Origin: Kaistella palustris DSM 21579
GTDB lineage: Bacteria > Bacteroidota > Bacteroidia > Flavobacteriales > Weeksellaceae
Reading direction: 5' to 3'
Assembly: GCF_000422265.1 (NCBI RefSeq)
Contig: NZ_AULL01000019.1
Span: 62,001-126,000, forward strand
Length of the DNA stretch: 64,000 nt
In this document: piece after piece, positions 25,765 through 33,014 of the stretch
How positions within the stretch are numbered: position 1 is the first letter of the stretch
Layout: each line of letters begins with the position of its first letter
Made by a program: the position numbers and the translations under genes
Notes under the pieces: generated by a model
Seen by the model: only the letters and a program-made list of their open reading frames with translations
Told to the model about the DNA's origin: nothing
Databases searched by the model: none

Positions 25765-26471
25765 TAATTTCTCTTTATTTTAAATTTTTGATAACCGGGA
25801 TATGGTCGGAAATAACCGGCGTTCCAGTTGCTCTGCAGCAGATTTTCCAGGAACTGGTCGGTTCTGTTTCTGTACGGATCGAAAGGTTCTTTTATATCGA
25901 CATCGGCAATATTCCCTTTCACATTCCACCAGAAAGCACTCCAGCCACCGCGCAGGTCTTTGATGATTTCATACACTGTTTTTCCTGTAGCCCTGTTCAT
26001 AAGCTTTGCGAAAACCCGGCCTTCTGTTGTGGTGAGATCCCGTAACTGGGACTCATATTTATCGGCAAGGGCGTTTTGACGTGCATTTACATATTTCCGT
26101 TGCGTATTTTTATCAAGATCTTTTAACTCATCCTGTATATCTTCATACTGATCCAGGGCTGTGAGAAAAAGTGGATATACGCGTGTGAGTTTTTTATTAA
26201 GGAAATAATAGTAATTCTGGTCGAGCTGATTATTGAAGTGCGGTTTATTAAAAAGGATCAACTCATCCATCACCACCACATTTTCTCCGTTTATCTCATA
26301 AATCCGCGCTTTCTGTCCTTCATCATAATAATACAGATTTCCGAGTTCATCTGTTTTTAATAATTCTTTGGGATATTGGCTGATGGGTTTCATCATGATC
26401 GAATCCTGTTGAGCCTTCCCCAAAAATCCTGAAACCAACAGAATCAGAATTACAAGTTTATATAATTTCAT
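25764..26471 (-). CDS. DUF4294 family secreted protein
   Basis: 235 aa from ATG 26471; the earlier in-frame start at 26510 gives a longer N-terminus without improving the signal peptide. The signal peptide is MKLYKLVILILLVSGFLGKAQ. The mature part has the DUF4294 core: KLTRVYPLFLTALDQYED, a charged helical stretch, LTTTEGRVFAKLMNRATG, and ELIKDLRGGW-like KDLRGGWSAFWWNVKG. The family is widespread in Bacteroidota and has no known function. Its TAA overlaps the ATG of the S1/P1 nuclease, so the two are translationally coupled and may act together in the envelope. Confidence 0.88.
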   Translation of the reverse strand: MKLYKLVILILLVSGFLGKAQQDSIMMKPISQYPKELLKTDELGNLYYYDEGQKARIYEINGENVVVMDELILFNKPHFNNQLDQNYYYFLNKKLTRVYPLFLTALDQYEDIQDELKDLDKNTQRKYVNARQNALADKYESQLRDLTTTEGRVFAKLMNRATGKTVYEIIKDLRGGWSAFWWNVKGNIADVDIKEPFDPYRNRTDQFLENLLQSNWNAGYFRPYPGYQKFKIKRN

Positions 26472-26527
26472 TACTTTTACGTCATATAAGGTCAAGCTTT
26501 GCATTAACAAAATTCATTCCTTTCTAT

Positions 26528-27604
26528 ATGAAATTCGAAAAAAAATCTCTTCAATTTTTAGAACAATATCTAAACACTGCCTCGCCAACAGGTTACGAAC
26601 ACAACGGCCAAAAAGTCTGGATGGATTACATTAAGCCATTTGTGGATGAAACCCGGGTTGACCATTACGGAACATGCTATGGTGTCATAAATCCTGATGC
26701 CGAATTCCGGGTGGTGATCGAAGCGCACGCCGATGAGATTTCGTGGTATGTAAATTATATTACGGATGAAGGCTTAATTTACGTGATCCGTAACGGTGGC
26801 TCCGACCAGATGATCGCACCTTCCAAAGTCGTGAATATTCATGGTGAAAAAGGAATGGTAAAAGGCGTCTTTGGCTGGCCTGCGATCCATACCAGAGGCC
26901 TCAATTCCGATGAACCCATACCAAAACTGGAAAATATATTTATTGACTGCGGTGCCACGACCAAACAGGAAGTAGAGGATCTGGGCATTTTTGTTGGTTC
27001 GATGATCACTTATCCCGATGAATTCTTCGAGTTGAATGACCGGTATTTTGTCTGTCGCGCCCTGGATAACAGGATCGGCGGTTTCATGATTGCAGAAGTG
27101 GCAAGACTGCTGAAAGAAAATAACAAAAAACTTCCGTTTGGCCTGTACGTGACCAATTCTGTGCAGGAAGAAGTCGGTTTATACGGGGCTGATATGATCG
27201 CTGATACCATTAAACCAAATATCGCCATTGTTACAGATGTGACGCATGATACCACCACGCCGATGATCGAAAAGAAAAAGGAAGGTGATCAGAAATGTGG
27301 TGGCGGACCGGTTGTATTTTATGCGCCAAGCGTTCATCACACGCTACGCGATCTCATCGTAAAGACCGCGAAAAACAAGGATATTCCTTTTCAGCGTGCG
27401 GCCGCGAGCAGAGCAACCGGAACTGATACAGATGCATTTGCCCACTCCAACGGTGGCGTTCCGTCCGCGCTGATTTCGCTTCCACTTCGCTATATGCACA
27501 CGACGGTAGAAATGGTCGCAAAAGAGGATGTGGCAAACGTGATCCAGCTTATTTACGAAACGCTTCTCCAGATCGAACCCGATATGAACCTCAAATATCA
27601 TTAA
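26528..27604 (+). CDS. M42 family metallopeptidase (glutamyl aminopeptidase/endoglucanase family)
   Basis: 358 aa. The di-metal motifs of M42 are visible: EAHADEISWYV, ALDNRIGGFM, the catalytic glutamate pair in QEEVGLYGA, VTDVTHDTT, and the distal HTTVEMV histidine. M42 enzymes form large tetrahedral aminopeptidase particles in the cytosol and remove N-terminal residues from peptides. It is divergent from the DUF4294 operon and followed 59 bases later by rpe. Confidence 0.92.
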   Translation: MKFEKKSLQFLEQYLNTASPTGYEHNGQKVWMDYIKPFVDETRVDHYGTCYGVINPDAEFRVVIEAHADEISWYVNYITDEGLIYVIRNGGSDQMIAPSKVVNIHGEKGMVKGVFGWPAIHTRGLNSDEPIPKLENIFIDCGATTKQEVEDLGIFVGSMITYPDEFFELNDRYFVCRALDNRIGGFMIAEVARLLKENNKKLPFGLYVTNSVQEEVGLYGADMIADTIKPNIAIVTDVTHDTTTPMIEKKKEGDQKCGGGPVVFYAPSVHHTLRDLIVKTAKNKDIPFQRAAASRATGTDTDAFAHSNGGVPSALISLPLRYMHTTVEMVAKEDVANVIQLIYETLLQIEPDMNLKYH

Positions 27605-27663
27605 TGAAAAGTTTTAACATTTAAAATTCAACATTAAAAAAGGAAAAAAACCGAAATTTTATA

Positions 27664-28314
27664 ATGAAAACAAAATTGATTGCTCCTTCCCTGCTCTCAG
27701 CCGACTTTGGAAATCTGCAGCGTGACATAGAAATGCTGAACCGCTCGCACGCGGACTGGATCCATGTCGACGTGATGGATGGCCGCTATGTGCCTAATAT
27801 TTCCTTCGGTTTTCCCATAATGAAAACCGTGCAGAAACATACCCAAAAATTTGTTGATGTACATCTGATGATCGTAGAGCCGGAGAAATATGTGGAGGAA
27901 TTCATCGATCAGGGCGCAGATCTTGTTTCTGTTCACTATGAGGCGTGCACACATTTGCACCGGACCATAGAACTCATCCAAAACCGTGGCGCAAAAGCCG
28001 GTGTGGTACTTAATCCCGCGAGCCCTGTGTTGCTTCTGGAAGATATAATTGAACAGGTGGATCTGGTTTTACTGATGAGTGTGAACCCCGGATTCGGTGG
28101 CCAGAAATTCATCGAAAATACTTACAAGAAAATTGCAGAAACCAAAGACCTTATTCTCAGCAATAATTCCACTGCGCTGATCGAAGTTGACGGTGGTGTG
28201 AATTTGGAAAATGCAGCAAAACTTTTTGCGGCCGGCGCCGATGTTCTGGTCGCGGGCAACGCAGTTTTTTCGTCGGAAGTTCCTGAAAAAACGATAGAGC
28301 TTCTGAAGATTTAA
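27664..28314 (+). CDS. rpe: Ribulose-phosphate 3-epimerase
   Basis: 216 aa TIM barrel. Diagnostic motifs are IHVDVMDGRYVPN, VDVHLMI, GVVLNPASP, LLMSVNPGFGGQKFI and IEVDGGVN. It interconverts ribulose 5-phosphate and xylulose 5-phosphate in the pentose phosphate pathway. Length and motifs are standard. A strong terminator follows, so it closes any unit with the M42 gene. Confidence 0.96.
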   Translation: MKTKLIAPSLLSADFGNLQRDIEMLNRSHADWIHVDVMDGRYVPNISFGFPIMKTVQKHTQKFVDVHLMIVEPEKYVEEFIDQGADLVSVHYEACTHLHRTIELIQNRGAKAGVVLNPASPVLLLEDIIEQVDLVLLMSVNPGFGGQKFIENTYKKIAETKDLILSNNSTALIEVDGGVNLENAAKLFAAGADVLVAGNAVFSSEVPEKTIELLKI

Positions 28315-28336
28315 ATTGTAACATTCCATATAAACC

Positions 28337-28366
28337 AAAAAGTCCCGCAGCAGAGGGACTTTTTTT
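28337..28366 (+). terminator. Terminator after rpe
   Basis: AGTCCC/GGGACT stem extended by A/T pairs, 8-base loop, then TTTTTT. Confidence 0.88.
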
Positions 28367-28427
28367 ATGGTTTAATAAAAAAAATGCTCAGTAGCAACTG
28401 AACATTTAAATCATTATTTTTAATGTC

Positions 28428-28847
28428 TTAGAAAATTTCTTTCCCGGCAAAATGGAACTGCGCTTCGATCAAAGCATTCTCATCAGAATCAGAACCGTGT
28501 ACCGCGTTTTCACCTAAGCTTCTTGCGAACATTTTTCTAATGGTGCCTTCAGCAGCATCAGCAGGATTCGTAGATCCGATAAGTGTTCGGAAATCCTCCA
28601 CAGCATTATCTTTCTCCAGAACCGCCGCTACGATCGGACCCGAACTCATAAACTCCACAAGTTCTCCATAGAAAGGTCTTTCGGCATGAACCCCATAGAA
28701 TTTTTTTGCATCGGAAACAGTAAGCTGAGTTAACTTCATGGCTTTGATCTTGAAACCTGCTTCTGAAATTTTTCCCAGGATTGCACCAATATGACCATCT
28801 GCAACAGCATCTGGCTTGATCATGGTGAATGTAATTTTATGTGACAT
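28428..28847 (-). CDS. ndk: Nucleoside diphosphate kinase
   Basis: 139 aa. Has the NDPK signature with the phosphorylated histidine in [14 protein letters not shown] and the [12 protein letters not shown]-terminal motif. It transfers gamma-phosphate among nucleoside triphosphates in the cytosol. Standard length. Driven by a -7 box that lies back to back with the orphan + strand promoter at 28889. Confidence 0.97.
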   Translation of the reverse strand: MSHKITFTMIKPDAVADGHIGAILGKISEAGFKIKAMKLTQLTVSDAKKFYGVHAERPFYGELVEFMSSGPIVAAVLEKDNAVEDFRTLIGSTNPADAAEGTIRKMFARSLGENAVHGSDSDENALIEAQFHFAGKEIF

Positions 28848-28868
28848 ATATCTTGTTTTTTAATCGCG

Positions 28869-28876
28869 CAAAAGTA
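28869..28876 (-). promoter_or_regulatory. -7 box (TACTTTTG) for ndk
   Basis: CAAAAGTA on the + strand, 21 bases before the ndk ATG. Confidence 0.7.
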
Positions 28877-28888
28877 CAAAATCTTTCC

Positions 28889-28896
28889 TACATTTG
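28889..28896 (+). promoter_or_regulatory. Orphan -7 box (TACATTTG) facing an apparently gene-free stretch
   Basis: Exact TAnnTTTG match on the + strand with no protein gene downstream before a strong terminator at 29001-29024. Confidence 0.5.
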
Positions 28897-28930
28897 TGTT
28901 GAAAGTTCATAAAAAGAGGATCCAATTCTC

Positions 28931-28948
28931 TTGGCACGGAAGTTGTAA
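28931..28948 (+). promoter_or_regulatory. Sigma-54-like promoter (TTGGCACG-N4-TTGTA)
   Basis: TTGGCACG then GAAG then TTGTA. The -24 GG (28933-28934) and the -12 G (28945) are exactly 10 bases apart, as sigma-54 requires; the -12 dinucleotide is GT instead of the usual GC. It would start a transcript near 28957 that ends in the terminator at 29024. Confidence 0.45.
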
Positions 28949-28949
28949 T

Positions 28950-29024
28950 TAAGATTACGATTCTCATGTTTAATTTGAGTTTTCATGGTTATTAGTTTTT
29001 ACCCAGCTTCGGCTGGGTTTTTTT
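28950..29024 (+). ncRNA. Candidate small RNA or short leader-type transcript
   Basis: No protein gene is here, yet this + strand stretch follows two promoter-like elements and ends in a strong terminator whose T-tract is on the + strand only. The rsgA gene on the other strand ends inside this terminator. A 9-codon frame (28966-28995) lies inside, too short to judge. The product would be about 70 bases from the sigma-54-like start, or about 120 from the TACATTTG box. Confidence 0.4.
29001..29024 (+). terminator. UUCG-capped terminator
   Basis: ACCCAGC/GCTGGGT, 7-bp stem with a TTCG tetraloop, then TTTTTTT. It works for the + strand; on the - strand it is followed by AAAAAC, so it does not serve rsgA. 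Confidence 0.85.
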
Positions 29025-29949
29025 ATTTATTGCCGTTTTCTTCGGCTTCTTCCATCAGTTTCAAATACGTAAAATAGCGCGTCTCTTCAATCTCCCCCAC
29101 TTCAATTGCTTCTATTACCGCGCATTTGGGTTCGTTGATGTGCATGCAGTTGTGGAATCTGCAGTCTCTTCCTTTGCGGAAAATTTCGGGAAAGTAATGT
29201 TGTATTTCTTCCTTTTCCACATCGATCATTGCAAATTCGCGAACACCGGGCGTATCGATAACGCTGCCGCCAAAATCCCAGAAATGCATCTGTGCAAATG
29301 TGGTGGTGTGTTTTCCTTTGAGATGTGTGCCGGAAATTTCGGAAGTTTTCAGATCGAGATTTGGCTGAAACGCATTGACCAAAGTGGATTTCCCACTGCC
29401 CGAGTGACCGAAAAATACCGAAACTTTATCCTTGACCAACTCTTTAAGGTTTTCTAAATTAAGTTTCGAATATGACGAAATCTCCAGACTGTTGTAACCT
29501 ATCTCCTTATAAACGGCTTCTATATCATGAACAAGTTCAATCTCATCTTCGTTCAGCACATCCATTTTATTGAAGAGGATAAGTGGTTTTATTGAATATG
29601 CTTCACAACACGCCAAAAATCGGTCAAGAAAGCCCAACGACGTTTCCGGATGTTTTAAAGTAAAAATAAAGCAGGCAATATCAATATTCGACGCGATGAT
29701 ATGCGCCTCTTTTGACAGGTTCACCGATTTTCGGATGAGATAATTCTTGCGCGGCTCGATCCTGGTGATCCAGGCCACATCATCGACCTCCAGCGAAAAT
29801 TCTACATGATCACCTACTGCCAATGGATTTGTGAGTCGGCTTTTCAGCAGTTTAAATTTCCCGCGGATCCTGGCTTCATAGAACCGGCCGGTTTCCTGAT
29901 CCAGAACCTGGTACCAGCTTCCCGTCGATTTCGTGATGAGTCCTTTCAT
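29023..29949 (-). CDS. rsgA: Ribosome small subunit-dependent GTPase RsgA
   Basis: 308 aa. Circularly permuted GTPase order: OB fold first (about 1-75), then NKMD (G4) before GHSGSGKSTLVN (G1) and DTPGVREF (G3). The C-terminal zinc-binding motif is CRFHNCMHINEPKC. RsgA checks maturation of the 30S subunit. The stop lies in the + strand terminator described above. It is preceded by the DAHP synthase gene 87 bases upstream on the same strand. Confidence 0.95.
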   Translation of the reverse strand: MKGLITKSTGSWYQVLDQETGRFYEARIRGKFKLLKSRLTNPLAVGDHVEFSLEVDDVAWITRIEPRKNYLIRKSVNLSKEAHIIASNIDIACFIFTLKHPETSLGFLDRFLACCEAYSIKPLILFNKMDVLNEDEIELVHDIEAVYKEIGYNSLEISSYSKLNLENLKELVKDKVSVFFGHSGSGKSTLVNAFQPNLDLKTSEISGTHLKGKHTTTFAQMHFWDFGGSVIDTPGVREFAMIDVEKEEIQHYFPEIFRKGRDCRFHNCMHINEPKCAVIEAIEVGEIEETRYFTYLKLMEEAEENGNK

Positions 29950-30036
29950 TAAGTCAACTTTAAGTTAAGTAAAAACCCAGATATTAAAATTCAGATTTAT
30001 GATTTTCCGCGTGCAAAATACGGGCTGAGAGATTTA

Positions 30037-31104
30037 TCATATTTTATTCTGCACCTCGATGGATTCCTCGTGAATGGCTTTGAAAACCTTCTCTATAAAT
30101 TCCTGCGACATGCCGGTCTCATCAGCTTTCTGTATGGCGTATTCCGTAATGACTTTCCAGCGGTCCGGCTGAAAAATCGCAATACGGTTTTCTTTTTTTA
30201 ATGCTCCGATTTTTTCGGAGATTTTCATTCGCTGAGAAAGCAGTTCGATCAGATTGAAATCCAGATCAGAAATCAACGTTCTGTGACGGCCCATTTCGCC
30301 ATCGAAAACTGATATATCGGTATTTCGGATCTGGAGTTTTGAAATAAGGTCTGCCAGAACTTCCGGCGTAATCTGCTGCGAAGCATCGCTCCAGGCTTCA
30401 TTGGGATTGCAGTGACTTTCGATGATCATACCTTCGTAGCCCACATTCAGCGCTTCCTGCGCAATTTCTGCCAAGCCGGTTCTGTTGCCGCAGATGTGCG
30501 AAGGATCAACCAACATGGGAATATTCGGGAATTCATTCTTGAAATCAAGCGCAATCTGCCAGTTCGGGATATTTCGGTATTTTGTCTTTTGGTAGGTTGA
30601 AAAACCGCGGTGGATCACACCTAAATTGTTCACGTTTTGACCCAGGAGTCTTTCCAGTGCGCCAATCCATAAAGCCAAGTCCGGATTCACCGGATTTTTT
30701 ACCAGAACTGGTTTACCGGTACCGTTTAAAGCAGTTGCAATTTCCTGAACCGTAAAAGGATTGACCGTAGAGCGCGCTCCGATCCACAACACATCCACTT
30801 CGGCCTTCAGAGCCGCTTCTACATGATGTGCGTTGGCAACTTCGGTAGCAGTTTTGAATCCGTATTCTTCTTTTACTTTCTTCAGCCAGTTGAGACCGAT
30901 TGTTCCAACACCTTCAAAACCATTGGGTTTGGTACGCGGTTTCCAGATCCCGGCACGGAAAACGGACACGTTTGCATCACTTTCTTTAATTCTTCTGGCA
31001 GTTTCCAGCATTTGCGTTTCGCTTTCTGCACTGCAGGGTCCTGCAATGATCAGAGGTTCCGGAAATTCCCGGGCCCAGGCATTATCTAAATTTTTTAAAT
31101 CCAT
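30037..31104 (-). CDS. Bifunctional 3-deoxy-7-phosphoheptulonate synthase / chorismate mutase
   Basis: 355 aa. The N-terminal DAHP synthase of the AroA-beta/KDOPS-like type (about 15-260) has IIAGPCSAESE, FRAGIWKPRTKPNGFEGVG, IGARSTVNPF, KNPVNPDLALW, RGFSTY and DPSHICGNR. The C-terminal domain (about 265-355) is an AroQ-type chorismate mutase (MGRHRTLISDLDFNLIELLSQRMKISEKIG). It commits carbon to aromatic amino acids and links that to the phenylalanine/tyrosine branch. It lies 45 bases behind the end of dnaX tau. Confidence 0.93.
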   Translation of the reverse strand: MDLKNLDNAWAREFPEPLIIAGPCSAESETQMLETARRIKESDANVSVFRAGIWKPRTKPNGFEGVGTIGLNWLKKVKEEYGFKTATEVANAHHVEAALKAEVDVLWIGARSTVNPFTVQEIATALNGTGKPVLVKNPVNPDLALWIGALERLLGQNVNNLGVIHRGFSTYQKTKYRNIPNWQIALDFKNEFPNIPMLVDPSHICGNRTGLAEIAQEALNVGYEGMIIESHCNPNEAWSDASQQITPEVLADLISKLQIRNTDISVFDGEMGRHRTLISDLDFNLIELLSQRMKISEKIGALKKENRIAIFQPDRWKVITEYAIQKADETGMSQEFIEKVFKAIHEESIEVQNKI

Positions 31105-31149
31105 CTATAAAGGAAAAGTCCGCAAAAGCTGACTTTATATTTTTAATTT

Positions 31150-31749
31150 TTAACTGAAATCAAATTTGAAAAGATCATCGAGATCCCGTAAAACAGGATT
31201 GATCTCGGCAAATTTATCGAAAATCTTTCGTTTGGTGATCATTTCTTTTTTCAGCGAAACATCGTTCCTGAATTCGACATTAATATTAAAATGATTCACC
31301 TTGTGCATGAAATGATTGAAAAAATCACCGCGTACCTTTTCGAATTCGCTTTTTGCGGAATGTGAGGGAAATGTGATCTCCACCGTATCTTCGCCTTTTT
31401 TTTTCAACTTAAATGAGCTGATTGCGTTAAAAGTTATCACGTCCGAACCCTGCAGACCGAGAAGAAACTTCTTCCAGGCGTCCTGCAAATCGGTTTCTGT
31501 AAAATGATTGCTCGGCAATTCTTCTTTTAGCGTGCTTACCTTCTGTTCCTCTCCTTCTTCGGACTGATGCAGGGCGGCGGTAATACTGAATTTGGAGGGC
31601 GCTTTCTTTTTCGCGATCGGTTCGGCGGTTTTTATTATAACCTTCGGGACCTGCTCCGGCTCCTTAACAACGGGAATTGTTGAGACCACATCTACAGGAA
31701 TTTTATTTACGGTCGGAACCTCCTTAAGCAGAGGTGCTAAGATCAGGAA
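31150..31749 (-). CDS. dnaX: DnaX tau-specific C-terminal extension (alternative frame)
   Basis: The reading frame that follows the A11 tract after a -1 shift (or one extra A) runs 199 codons from TTC at 31749 to TAA at 31150. It starts FLILAPLLKEV, is Pro/Lys/Val-rich, then reads LQDAWKKFLLGLQGSD and FDKFAEINPVLRDLDDLF, a layout typical of the tau tail that binds DnaE and the helicase. A GTG at 31689 would let it be called as a separate gene, but it has no start context of its own. The product would be a tau of about 559 aa. Confidence 0.8.
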   Translation of the reverse strand, partial: FLILAPLLKEVPTVNKIPVDVVSTIPVVKEPEQVPKVIIKTAEPIAKKKAPSKFSITAALHQSEEGEEQKVSTLKEELPSNHFTETDLQDAWKKFLLGLQGSDVITFNAISSFKLKKKGEDTVEITFPSHSAKSEFEKVRGDFFNHFMHKVNHFNINVEFRNDVSLKKEMITKRKIFDKFAEINPVLRDLDDLFKFDFS

Positions 31750-32828
31750 TTTTTTTTTTTGGAAACTCCCTGCGCGGCGGTTAAAGACGAAAGCTGCATC
31801 AGAGCGATTTCTACCGTGAGGCGGGGATTCTTGGAATTTTTGTAATTGATGTCGGCGTGGTTGCAGATCTCCACCGCATCTACAAGCTGTTGTACGCTCC
31901 AGTTCCGGCTTTGCTCGGAAAATTTAGACCTGGTATTTTCGCCCGCTTCGATCAACGCTAAAGTCTGCGGGTTCTGCGCCATCATTAGATCCCGGAAGTG
32001 GTTGCCCAGTCCCGCAATAAAAATATGCGGATCGAAACCACTTTTTACGATCTCATTAAAGGCGAAAAGTATTTCTGGAATTTTGTTTCGCTGCGCAAGA
32101 TCTACAATTTTAAGATAATGGTCGTAATCTAAAATGTTCAGAACTTCGGCCGCTTTGGCGAGTGTTATATTTTTCTGTGTAAAGGTAGAAAGCCTGTCAA
32201 AGATTGAAAGTGCATCCCGCAGGGCACCATCGGCTTTTTGTGCGACCAGGTAAAGTGCATCACTCTCGTAGGAAATTCCCTCTTTGTCTGCGATTTGTTG
32301 CAGGTGCTGCTGTATGTGCTCGATCGTAATTCTTTTGAAATCATATATTTGGCAGCGCGAAAGAATGGTAGGTATGATCTTGTGTTTTTCGGTGGTCGCC
32401 AAAATAAAGATCGCATGTGCGGGCGGCTCTTCAAGCGTTTTCAGAAAAGCGTTGAATGCCGCGGAGGAAAGCATGTGAACCTCATCAATGATATAGATCT
32501 TGTATTTGCCTACCTGTGGCGCAAAGCGCACCTGATCTGTAAGTTCGCGGATATCTTCCACCGAATTGTTGGAGGCTGCATCGAGTTCAAAAATATTATA
32601 AGCAAAATTATCTTCAGATGTTGAGCCATCGCGTTCGTTGATCTTTCGGGCAAGGATCCTTGCGCAGGTGGTTTTACCAACACCACGCGGACCGCAAAAC
32701 AGCAATGCCTGCGCAAGTTGGTTTTCGCCAATGGCATGTTCCAAAGTATCTGTAATGTGTGACTGGCCGACAACAGTATCAAACTCTTGCGGACGGTATT
32801 TTCTAGCAGAAACCACGAAATTTTCCAT
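31743..32828 (-). CDS. dnaX: DNA polymerase III subunit gamma (DnaX, zero-frame product)
   Basis: 361 aa: clamp-loader ATPase. Walker A GPRGVGKTT (46-54), Walker B IIDEVHML, sensor LATTEKHKIIPTILSRC, then domains II and III. The zinc finger that usually sits at about 63-77 is missing; there RKINERDGSTSEDNFAYN contains no cysteine. Zero-frame translation ends SKKKNS-stop just after an A11 tract, so this product corresponds to gamma, lacking the tau tail. The -7 box ends 4 bases before the ATG, so the mRNA may be leaderless. Confidence 0.93.
   Translation of the reverse strand: MENFVVSARKYRPQEFDTVVGQSHITDTLEHAIGENQLAQALLFCGPRGVGKTTCARILARKINERDGSTSEDNFAYNIFELDAASNNSVEDIRELTDQVRFAPQVGKYKIYIIDEVHMLSSAAFNAFLKTLEEPPAHAIFILATTEKHKIIPTILSRCQIYDFKRITIEHIQQHLQQIADKEGISYESDALYLVAQKADGALRDALSIFDRLSTFTQKNITLAKAAEVLNILDYDHYLKIVDLAQRNKIPEILFAFNEIVKSGFDPHIFIAGLGNHFRDLMMAQNPQTLALIEAGENTRSKFSEQSRNWSVQQLVDAVEICNHADINYKNSKNPRLTVEIALMQLSSLTAAQGVSKKKNS
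31750..31760 (-). other. dnaX: A11 slippage tract for gamma/tau frameshifting in dnaX
   Basis: Eleven A residues on the coding (-) strand inside dnaX. Zero frame stops two codons later (gamma); a -1 shift or one inserted A reads into the 199-codon tau frame. GGGAG occurs 5 bases upstream and an ACCTC/GAGGT hairpin about 14 bases downstream. Confidence 0.75.
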
Positions 32829-32832
32829 TGGT

Positions 32833-32840
32833 CAAAAATA
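32833..32840 (-). promoter_or_regulatory. -7 box (TATTTTTG) for dnaX
   Basis: CAAAAATA on the + strand; the box ends 4 bases before the dnaX ATG, so the transcript likely starts at or near the start codon. Confidence 0.65.
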
Positions 32841-32948
32841 GGGAAATAATCGGGAAGATAAAAACAACGCTTATAAATTTTGCGTGCTAAATCACCTTTA
32901 ATTTAAATCCGAAAAAAGTTTCTATTGCTAAAATTAGCGAGATAAAAT

Positions 32949-32994
32949 CATAAAAAATAAAAACAAAAACTCCCAAAGAAAAAGTTGGGAGTTT
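32949..32994 (-). terminator. Terminator after cphA
   Basis: AAACTCCCAA/TTGGGAGTTT, 10-bp stem with an 8-base loop, then a long T-rich tail on the - strand. Confidence 0.88.
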
Positions 32995-33014
32995 CGTTGA
33001 AACTGCAGAAAATA

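Noticed and set aside
31115-31136. AAAGTC/GACTTT hairpin between dnaX and the DAHP synthase gene as a terminator
   Set aside because: The stem is only 6 bp and the following T-tract is interrupted; read-through seems as likely.
31150-31689. Separate gene starting with GTG at 31689
   Set aside because: It is the tau extension of dnaX in the -1 frame; the frame is open back to the A11 tract and has no promoter or start context.
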